DNA of 64,000 nt from Parapristionchus giblindavisi. Taxonomy: Eukaryota; Nematoda; Chromadorea; Rhabditida; Diplogasteridae. Below are positions 23,413-33,700 of the stretch, in pieces. Under the pieces are notes generated by a model that worked only from the letters and a program-made list of their open reading frames with translations, ran no database searches and was not told the DNA's origin. The stretch is from NCBI GenBank assembly GCA_943737045.1, contig CALSFV010000064.1:310001-374000 (forward strand). The letters are read 5' to 3'. Position numbers and translations under genes: made by a program. Position 1 is the stretch's first letter. Each line of letters opens with the position of its first letter.

Positions 23413-26400
23413 TCAATAAATGGGAGCGACGACATTATTCGCCATGCCACACACGTTGCCTCCTCGTGCAAGCTGAAATGATCAAACGATAAATTATGTT
23501 GAACAAACGATCTACGATCTAAAAATGTTCTACAGTACTCTAAAAGTAACTACAGTAACCATGAATAATATACAATTTCCACAAATGAGCTACAGTATCC
23601 ATGAATGATTGCTCACCTTGAAATATCCACTGTCCCCCCAGTAGTCGCCCCAGGAGTTCTTGACCAACCAATAGTCCTGAAAATTAAAGGGATACTGTAT
23701 TTTTTATGTTTATTGATTGCTAACTGCATTACAGTACGCTCTTCGACTTCAATTGTTATACTTTTCAAGGGTGATTTTATCTCCCCGACTTTATCACGCA
23801 ATGAAATTGATTGTCTGCGGTTTCGTCGTGTCAGACATTATCTAGTTTTTTCTTCAACATCATGATATTAGTGAACAAAATAAAAATTTCTGTGAGTACC
23901 AGCGTCCAATTCAAATCTCCCTCCTCACCTGTCCTGATTCAGTACCGTATCCCATAATAGTCATAGCATGTGATCCCTCAGACTTTGTACTACATTCCTC
24001 TTGAGATGGACGATATACTCCTGATCGATATGCATACATACTGCGGGTTACGTTCATTCCTGATATCGATTGATTATTCCTTTTTATTGATTTTGATATA
24101 TCAGCTATTTACATGCAACTATGCATTATTAGTGATATTCATAGAATATTCCGGAATCAATCAATAATGTTTTTTTAATTGAAATAAATGATTGTGATAC
24201 CAAAAGTAATAGGACCAGTCTTGAACAACCAATCGGCCATAGTATCCTCACTCTGGGACAATAAACGATAGTCTTTGATGAAGACTTTAGTCTGCAATTA
24301 CCAGAAACTTGTAATTAAAAAGATCTTAATGTGCTATAAAACTTACAACATTTCCAATATGGCATTGTTCTCCCTCCTTTGCTGTGTAAGGATAGGTTGA
24401 TTCAGGAACGAGACCATTGCGAACTACGAAACTGAAAAAATGAAATGTAAGACCTAGCAATTCACACATCAACTATAATCCGTTTGAGAGAGAGAGAGTA
24501 CAGTACAGCAGAATCCCCCAGTGAAAATGGGCGCCCCGGGTGACCCGGGGCGCCCATTTGGCCCCTCGATTTTTTACGCTTTGAATAATGAATATCAGCC
24601 GTTCAAATTGTTTGCGTTCTTTTACTCCAGATATGAGGGTATTTATCAAAGAAAGTTTGGAATTTTAGAAATCATGTATCCAGAGAAAAAATATTGAAAA
24701 TTATAATTTTTATAAATTCTTGGCAAATGCCGCGCAAAATTTTTGCAAAACTCGCGCACGCTCGGCAAATTCTATCGCAAAGTGAAATCTTTCCAAAATT
24801 TCTTTTTCTTAGCACAAGTGAGTTGACAAGCTTTTAAAAAATCCAAACTTTCTTTGATAAATACCCTCATATCTGGAGTAAAACAACGCAAACAATTTGA
24901 ACGGCTGATATTCATTATTCAAAGCGTAAAAAATCGAGGGGCCAAATGGGCGCCCCGGGTCACGCGGGGCGCCCATTTTCACTGGGGGATTCTGCTGTAC
25001 TGTATTTCCAGAGCAGAAAGACTTCTATGTATTTTCTAAATCAACTATAATGAAAAGGGATTATATTATTAGTATAATGTGCCATTGTCAGATGATTTCC
25101 CCATCGCTAGCTCAATATAAGATAACTAAGAAATAGTGCGAGAAACGAAGAGACCACACACAAAGGTTACACTCTTTAATCACCGGAAACATACACAAAG
25201 AGTGTTTACAACTTGTTGATTCGATAAAAATCATCCAATTAGAAAAAAGTCGTGTCTATCCCAATGACCCCATCTTTATGGTGTTTTTATTTTGAGGGAC
25301 TCTTCAACCTCTAAAGGAATGTTTTGAAAAGGAAGTTTATTACAGAAATAAAAGGAAAGAAGTAAAGATCTGTGTATTGTTGTCCCACCATAGATCATCA
25401 TCTCTTCTCTTCTCTCTCTCTCTTCTTTCTGAGTCTCTTCGACCTCTCATCAAATACCAAATCTATCGGATAATCTCTATTCAATACCATACTAATAGTG
25501 AATGAGTCATACTACAAAGAAAACTAAAATTTAACTCTGCTTTTTGTAACTAGTTTCAACGGATTATCAAACTTTTTAAACTCTTTCTCAATTCAGCACA
25601 CTATTACATCAATCCAAGAGAAATTTCAAAAACAAACTCCTTTGTAAGATCACTAACTTCATTGCATAACTTCTCACTCCTCCTCGGCATCCTTTGTTCG
25701 TTGTGTCACATTCAAGCATTTCCTGAAAAATATGTTATTACCAATTGGTGAAGGCAACTGCTACGTTTCAGAAACATCAAGTGAAGGTTTCAAAATATTT
25801 GGTACCTGTTCCGATAGTCCAACCAATCTATTGCCTGCCAGTACATGAGCAGTCTCGACTGAAGCTACAGTTGCGAATGCCCAACACGAACCACATGATC
25901 CTGAATCCACCCATTATTTTTAATTGTAAGTTATGTGCATAGATCAATTAAACGATATCAAATTGATGATAACTATCCGATCCTCTATGCAACTTTAGTT
26001 AGTTTTGAACATTAGATAAATGTAATATGATATTATTAAGTAGATAAAGCCCGATATCAACCTTGATTCTTGACAGGAGTAGCTTTGTCTCTGAGTGAGT
26101 GTGAGGGAGGACGTGCTACAGTCTCAGTGAATCCATCAAATCGAGATATTCCTTCCAATGGTGGAGGGGAGAAGTCATCAAGAGAGAATTTCTAATAAAT
26201 TATACATACAATAATATTTACAGTACGGTCAAAATGAGAATAAACGACACAAGTAGGAGGAAAAATCTCCCATTTCATCTATAGTTCCTTACAATTAGAA
26301 ATAATTAGAAATACTTTGAATTTCGGACTATGGAGTTTGCCATCGACATCACTTTGGCATACGTTAGTTTATGGATCAATGATACGCATCTAATTTTATT

Positions 26401-29400
26401 TAGAATTACCATTCCAATCTTACGTAAAAGTTAGCTTTACCCTAAATTTTTTTGATGAGTATCAATTTTGTTACTTCTCTGACTGAAACTTAAATGTCAT
26501 TTACCATGAAAATCAACACTGAAAAATATGAAGACATCCCTACAATCCATTGTGTCGTTTTCTACCGTTTGACGGAATTATCAATTTATTGAGAAATATT
26601 GATTTCACATAGGAGCAAGAGCAAGAGGAATTGAATTTCAACAACGATTATTAATGCGTCGAAACTGGAAAACACATGGAACATTTTCACTGTGTAAGGA
26701 GTATTCGCTCAAAAAGTTGTTATTTTAAATTGGAGCTCATAGCGGTAAAAGATCTCATATTTCTCGGGCTCTGTTTTTTTTTTATATTAGAACATTGTTT
26801 TGGATTTTTGACTAATTGATTCAGCATGTTTTTGAACTGATCACAATAGATTGTTCTATGTATATGATATACCTCTATCATCATATCAGCAGGGACATCC
26901 ATCCATTGATGGAATCCAAAGATCGTATTCGGATTCTTCATCTCATCTTCATTCATTTCTTTCATGTTGCTTATAAAAATCTGAAAATTGATCTAATTGT
27001 AAGTATAGATTAGTAGAATGCATATCACTAAAGTCAACAACTATTTTACATTTTTGAAGAATTTCTTGAGTCCCTCTCTTACTTTACATCATTTTAGAGG
27101 AAGTGATTTGGATATTTCATGGGAATTTTCGAGTTGCTTTAGCGTGAGAATTTTGATTCAAAATGACATAAGATACTGCGACAAACTTTCTGCATGTACA
27201 CTATTTATAGAATAATTCATATTCTTGGATCAATCTACATTTCTTGGATCAATTTTTATTGGTGAATTCGCTTAGTCAATAAATAACAACTTTTCATAGT
27301 TGATTCTTACTAACTGATTTTCGCTATATTATGTCATTCCGCGTAGTTTCATACTCTTTAGGTGTCATTCCCTAGTAGCAGAAAATCCCTCATAATAGAG
27401 TATGAATTGACTCAAGTTGGTAAACAAGTCAAACAAAGTCTAACATAATTATCGAGTGGTTTTGGATGTTTGAGTAAGTCTGGATGATCTAATGTTACAC
27501 GACTCTATAGAGAGATACTTGTTCAACAATCTACAATAACTCAATTTAGTTAAAAGCATCTCATTCATTTTGTCAAAACTATGCTATTCTATTTTCCCAA
27601 GTCATCTTTATCGCAAACCAAGACCAAATCAGAGAATTTTTAAAATATAATGAAACAAATTAAATGTGGATGTTAAGAGAGCCTGTCTGAGGGAACTCAC
27701 ATATGAGGTGACATAGCGAAAAATAAATTTTTCTGTTTGATGTGGAATAAAATAGTGCACTGCCAGGCAACCTCAGCCACACATATGAGAAAGTTTGATT
27801 TTGTGTCTGAAGGTTATTGTAGGCAAAAATGTTCGGTAGGTCGAAAAAATTATTTCGGCTCCCAAGCATCCGATCGACTCGTGAGTGGTACCGATCGATT
27901 CCTCATGCGAATACAAGCAACTTTTACTCCGATCACTTTTTAATCCGGACTTCGATGAATCGATTTATTACGAAAATAAACTTTTGATAATTAAATACTA
28001 TGCGACGGTTCTCTAGAAGGAATAAATTAAATTTGCTCAAATCGTTCTACATTTAATAAACTACCTTATATTAAAATATGAAGACAAACAAACCTGGTCA
28101 AATTTGGTCACGAAAGCAAAATATGATAGTAACTCTTTGAAAAAACTCACTTCACGATCCTCAGTGCACTTGTCATACTGTAGACACCTGTCTCGTTTCA
28201 CGGCTCTATGTCCGGCCTCTCTTATAGGTTTAATTTAATTTGTTTTTACTTGTTTATTATTTAAAATTAAAACACACAATAGGGAAAAACATTTTTTTTA
28301 AACAGAATAAATTGAGCAAGAATAAAGCAATTAATGGGGCCGTGTATAGAGCCGTGGATAAGACAATATGACAGGGCACCAATTGCTAAAGAACCTTTCT
28401 CTAGAAGGAAAAAAATTAAATATGCTTGAATCGTTCTACTTTAATACCAAACCCTTATATTAAAATATGTAGACTAACAAACGAGGTCGAATTTGTATGT
28501 GTAAGCAAAATATGACAGTGACTCAGTCTAAGACTGCTTCACGATAATATTTTGGTGCTATCTCACTCTGATGTTGAAATTCATGCATGATCACGGATAC
28601 AAGTATAATCATGCATGATTCGACAATAAATGCGTGATCATGCATGGGATATCCACGGTTCGAGATCGCACATGTCTCTTCAATGATCATGCATGGATTT
28701 TCCGTGATCTTGCATGGAGTCTCAGAATCCATGCATGACCACGGATAATCCATGCATGATTCGAGTACTTTCCATACTAAATCATCCCATTAATTGCTCG
28801 AATTTTACTTGAATCATGCATAGATTCAAACACCGGAGCATATTGTCTTATTCACGGCTCTATACCCGGCCCATTAATTGCTTTATTCTTGCTCAATTTA
28901 TCTGTTTTTAAATGGTTTCCCACATATTGTGTGTTTTAATTTTAAGCAAAAACATGTAAAAACAAAATAAATTAAACCTATAAGAGAGGCCGGGCATAGA
29001 GCCGTGAAAAGAGACAGGCGTCTACAGTATGACAAGTGCACTAAGGATCGTGAAGTGAGTTTTTTCACTGAGTTACTATCATATTTTGCTTTCCTAACCA
29101 AATTTGACCAGTGGTCTGTCCAATCTGTCAAAAAAGATGCGAACAAAGTTTGCTGTTGAACTTTGTTCGCAACTTTGTTCGCATCTTTTTTGACAGATTG
29201 GACAGACCCCAGGTTTGTTTGTCTTCATATTTTAATATAAGGTAGTTTATTAAATGTAGAACGATTTAAGCAAATTTAATTTCTTCCTTCTAGAGAACCG
29301 TCGCATAGTAATTAATTTTCAAAAGTTTATTTTCGTAATATCTCTATTCTTCGAAGTCCGGATTAAAAAGTGATCGGAGTAAAAGTTGCTTGTATTCGCA

Positions 29401-30112
29401 TGATCGATCGGTACCACTCACGAGTCGATCGGATGCTTGGGAGCCGAAATATTTTTTTCGACCTACCGAACATTTTCGCATCTTCAGACACAAAATCAAA
29501 CTTTCTCATATGTGTGGCTGAGGTCGCCTGGCTGGGTATTTTATTCCACATCAAACAGAAAAATTTATTTTTCGCTATGTCACCTCCCCCGGTCAGAAAG
29601 TCAATTCCCTCAGACATGCTCTCTTAAATACCTCAAACGCCTCATTCTTTGCCTCTTCGGATTCGTATTTCTTCTTGTAAACATCAATAAATTCCTTGAA
29701 CTGTTCTTCAAATATCATACTCTCATAGTAAATCTCACTCATGTTTCCAGACATTTTACCGTAACTTCTCAGTCTGCAATAAACAATCTCATTTGTTACT
29801 TTTATGTTGTATCGTGAACTTACACTATCTGAACGAGAAAAGTGAACATAATGAGGAATAGACCGTTTTTGATGATGGAAGCGATACTGTACCATGATTC
29901 CCTTGAGTGACGAGAAATGTCCTCGTTCTGGTAAATGATAATATTTGATTGTTAGAATCGCACAAACTGATTTGGGCGTATTAACTTCAGCGCTCTTTGA
30001 ATATCGAACAAATTCCTTTAAAAAAAAAACTAACATTGACATCAACGACGAAGATCTCAGTTTCCTTCATCGTATCAAGATTCTTTTTACCCAATACAGT
30101 CCTGATCTTCAT
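23413..30112 (-). CDS. Papain-family (C1A) cysteine protease with N-terminal membrane anchor
   Basis: Cathepsin-type endopeptidase, complete at 382 residues. Exons: 30112-30035, 29927-29824, 29773-29632, 26980-26873, 26191-26062, 25900-25806, 25722-25658, 24431-24347, 24291-24201, 24059-23929, 23676-23617, 23472-23413; all phases agree. Residues 1-40 are polar; a hydrophobic segment about 43-61 (ends LFLIMFTFLVQIV) should act as a signal anchor, making a type II membrane protein. An inhibitor I29-like prodomain spans about 80-150 (FKEFIDVYKKKY, FISNMKEMN). The mature enzyme has NQGSCGSCWAF (nucleophile Cys193), GCRGG, SHAMTIMGYG (His330) and VKNSWG (Asn350), and ends near RGGNVCGMAN, so the catalytic triad and the Gln of the oxyanion hole are intact. 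A TTCAG acceptor at 30127-30131 precedes the ATG by 14 nt, consistent with trans-splicing. Membrane-anchored forms are known among nematode cathepsins; substrate is unknown. Confidence 0.93.
24499..25004. mobile_element. Palindromic MITE, Tc1/mariner-like ends
   Basis: Inverted repeats of about 165 nt start TACAGTACAGCAGAATCCCC at the left and read the same from the right end. The arms include a GC-rich hairpin-prone GGGCGCCCCGGGT, unusual in this AT-rich region. A TA flank followed by CAGT is typical of Tc1/mariner-derived elements. It lies in the intron between cathepsin exons 25722-25658 and 24431-24347. No transposase is encoded. The element at 50722-52155 shares the terminal TACAGTACAGC. 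Confidence 0.8.
28570..28775. repeat. CATGCATG-rich core of the palindromic element
   Basis: ATGCATG occurs about eight times in 200 nt, usually within TCCATGCATGA or ATCATGCATGG, with CACGGAT words between. The block is self-complementary at many scales. Function unknown. Confidence 0.7.
29114..29209. mobile_element. 96-bp hairpin element nested in the palindromic element
   Basis: GGTCTGTCCAATCTGTCAAA at the left is exactly mirrored at the right end, and CGAACAAAGTT recurs around the loop. It interrupts one arm of the 27673-29627 element: the matching place in the other arm (about 28105) lacks it, so it inserted later. Confidence 0.75.
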
Positions 30113-30126
30113 GTTTTAATATGATT

Positions 30127-30131
30127 CTGAA
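30127..30131 (-). promoter_or_regulatory. Probable trans-splice acceptor of the cathepsin mRNA
   Basis: CTCTTCAG lies 14 nt upstream of the start codon, with no coding sequence before it that joins in phase. Spliced-leader addition close to the ATG is common in nematodes. The next gene on the same strand ends 657 bp upstream, so spliced-leader type would tell whether the two are an operon. Confidence 0.5.
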
Positions 30132-30768
30132 GAGAATAGTGAAAAAAAGTTGCAAGGAGTTGTTAGTCAGGCAAATCGAGTTGAATATAATTATAAACTA
30201 CAAATTTAATTAGGAGATTTTTTGAATCTAATTAGAACTACGAATCTAATTATGAAATTTTTGAATATAATTAGGTGATTTTCGAATATAATTCTGTCAA
30301 ATTAGGGGCTAATCGCGCTAAAATACATTCGAAATAACATTAGGTCAAGACAATTGTGAATGTAACAATATATATTAAAACAAACATAAAGCGGAAGAAA
30401 TTATAGAAATTATTCGTTGCAGAATCTAATTCGATTACCGAATTTAACGTGAATCACAAAACAACAAACTACTTTCTTGGATGGATAATTCTTTCAAAAA
30501 GGAAAAAAAATCGATAGAACACTATAATGAAGCTATGCAACAGTCTTATCAGTTCCTTATTTCAATTCCCTCCTATCTCTTATCATTTCATCAGAGTGAT
30601 AAGAATAGTGCTTATATAAATTTAACAAATTATAATAAATAATATTTTATCTGCAATCGTTGTTCGCACATCGTCTTTAACAAAATACACAGACAAATAA
30701 ATATGGGTACTACTAATCGATATTCGATCGATCTACCGTACTTCTTGAACTATCGATTGATCTGTCAA

Positions 30769-33700
30769 CTATGCCTGATCGGATATCGTAACTGTTCCAT
30801 ACAATTTGTGACAGCCGATGAACATCTATAAATAAACAAACAAACTTGTTATCACGCAATATAAAAAGATCATAACTAGATAATTGAAAAAATCTTTTAT
30901 GGTTTGAATGAAATGCTTTTACATGAATCGATATACTTATAATATACATTTATGCGTTAAATGTATAAAATTTATTTAAAAATGTGGATTTAAAAGAATT
31001 AAAAAGGGTACCTGTTGATTCTTGATCATTTGATTGAACGGAAGATTCCAATAAGTGACTGCTTCTAATTGCTCATCTGGGGCTACATGACGCATCTGAT
31101 AAGATTTTTAACACGTTCAATAAGAATTTTTTTCACTTTTTCAATAACACTTTTAAAATTTTCACGAAATTTCCATCATGGACAAGTATTACGAATAAAC
31201 ATAATTCAATTTAGTAAATAAATAAGATGCTACCTTGCGAATACGTTCCTCCAATTTACGTTGAGAAACGAGCAGAGATCGAACGTTCTTGTCAAATACA
31301 TAGACAGTCACGAACAATGACAGTTTAGGGACACCATTGCCATCCTGAAAATATCGATATTATCATCAAAAATCAAAATAACTTATTTCGTAACTTAGAT
31401 AGATAGCTTTAATTCGATTTTAAGATTAAAACATCTAACCAAACTTTTCAGTTCTATTCTTTCATTCGGTCCACATTTAATATTTCGTTCTTTCAACTAT
31501 GTGTACTTATTCTATTCTTTAGTCTTTCATATATATATTCTTTAAATGAATGTTTCACATAAGCACTCCAAACTCCCACTCTCATCACCCCCTTTCTTAT
31601 TATTATTGGTCCCAAGTGTACGTTCAAACATGCGAGTTTCAATAATATAACATTTTTATTTCCATTTTTGGCAGATTTCAAGACACATACCGAGCGATTT
31701 ACTCTCTCCGCTCTGGCAACACTCTCTCGTGAATAAGAAAAAAACGAGAAAGCATCGCCATAGCGGAGAATTTCTTTAAAAACCCCTGAGATCTTTGAAA
31801 AACTTTGCATAATCAGGTGATAATGTGTACTACTTTGAATGTTTGCATCTTTCAAACCCTATATGATTCGTTAGTTCTATGATATGATGTGTTTCATTCT
31901 ATGAACGAAAAAAACATGAATAGTTGCTGATTTAGTTCCTCAATATCAATACTCCAATGATTATTAATTTTAAGATTGTCATGTAGTTTTTCAGAAGCCA
32001 TGTTTTCACCTTTAAAGACATCATTTTTGATGATATGATACCTATGATATTGGCTAGACTCGAGGTTGGAGTGATAAATGGATTCCAAAAATATCATTTG
32101 CAATGTTTTCTTTTTTCATCATTCTCAACAGTATTGAGGAAGAGATGCTCTTCCTGGATGGTTCCAGCGTTCTAACGAGTCAAAAATCAAAGATTAAATA
32201 AGTACCACAGTACTAGCAGCCAGAATATGATCAATAGCCTTCTCAGATATTCCTTGCCAATTGAGAATACTCTGAACATTGGGGAGACAGAATCGAAGTT
32301 CGACGTTATCGTACATTCCCTTCTGAAATTGAAGCAATCATAGTTATTATATTCAATTTTTTATAATTCGTTTCCAATATTTCGTTGACATTGATTGCTT
32401 TAACTAACGAATATGTTAATATCTGATTGATTTCTCATGCATCTGCAACGGATTCATCAAAACTTTACGCAAGTCCTAAACCTTTTTTCTCAATTAAATG
32501 CGAAGTATATTATGAAAAAAACATGTAAATGTAATCTATTATAAGAGAGGAATCGCCAGAGGTTCGACCACCCCCCGGACATAGAAATTTCGACCCCCTG
32601 AAAAATTCAGATTAAGTACTTTGAACGATGCTCTACCGAACTGCGTTGGCCGAATTTGCATATCTGCTCTCATTTTCGAGTTACGGTAGGTCAAAGTTGG
32701 CAGGTACGGTATTTTTGGCTCGAGTGTGCGTCAGAAAAATGATCATAACTCCGTTCAAAATAATGATAGACACTTTTTCAAAAAAAGGATCGAAAGAGGA
32801 GAATTTGTGCAACATTTCCCAGTTGATGACCTCATTTGTCGACCATGCGCCGGTGCGGGGCGGTCGGTTTTATGAAAAAGTGACGTAACTTTCCTAATCG
32901 GAAAAAGTGAACTTTGCTTCTATGCGCGTTTTGTTGCATCCATATGTGTCTAAAAATGACCCAAGTTTCAGAGGATTTGAGAAATGCAAAAAAAAAAAGC
33001 GTTGATTTTAGTGACGCGACCTCGGACCTGACATTGGAAAGAACGGCTTATTCCTTTATCAAGAGACAGCAAAGGTGCTTAAATGACTCAAAAACATTCA
33101 AAAAAACATTAGGAGCTCAAAATACCCATATATGACAGTTATTTGAAACACAAAATCACCGAATTCCGAAAAATTTGAAAAAAACCCATATTTTGCTTTT
33201 CCACGTGGAAAAAACGTCTCAGTAATGTTAATTAATCTTTATAATATTTCTTATAATGTTTTTGAACATTTTTGTTTTTGGAAGTGAAGGCCTATCTGCT
33301 CTTAGAGCCGAGATATCCGCCATCGAGATTACACGCGCGCGCCCCAACTCCGCACGATGTGTTGCCATAAAATGAACGTTTTCCAGCTCAGAATGACTCA
33401 AAACAACTTGTTTCATCATTCTTATCACGAAAAAAAACCTTGGAACAAGTTTTCTGTGTCTGTAAAAATCAGCAAAAGATTTGGATCGAACCGGGGTTCG
33501 AACCCGCTCGATGTTTTTAGAGCGGTTCCTCTTTACCTCTTTACCTTTACCACCGAGCGGGTTCGAACCCCGGTTCGATCCAAATCTTTTGCTGATTTTT
33601 ACAGACACAGAAAACTTGTTCCAAGGTTTTTTTTCGTGATAAGAATGATGAAACAAGTTGTTTTGAGTCATTCTGAGCTGGAAAACGTTCATTTTATGGC

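Larger units (their letters stand above)
27673..29627. mobile_element. Long palindromic element filling a cathepsin intron
   Basis: Arms of roughly 600 nt (27673-28250 and about 28975-29627) are inverted copies of each other, beginning TTAAGAGAGC and containing GGTACCGATCGA-like and ATATGAGAAAGTTTGATTTT blocks. The outermost four bases on both sides are TTAA. The interior holds a second, partly duplicated block (28396-28530 repeats 28005-28145), an inner inverted pair (GCCGTG(T)ATAGAGCCGTG near 28340 and 28850), a CATGCATG-rich core and a small hairpin element. Frames over the arms are mirror copies and not genes. The right end is 4 nt from exon 29773-29632. Confidence 0.8.

Noticed and set aside
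27673..29627. Possible CRISPR-like or phage structure because of repeated blocks
   Set aside because: No regular repeat-spacer pattern; the window is eukaryotic.
29363..29817. Overlapping frames on both strands (80-126 residues)
   Set aside because: Mostly the right arm of the 27673-29627 palindrome, with mirror frames at 27660-27943; the true cathepsin exon covers only 29632-29773.
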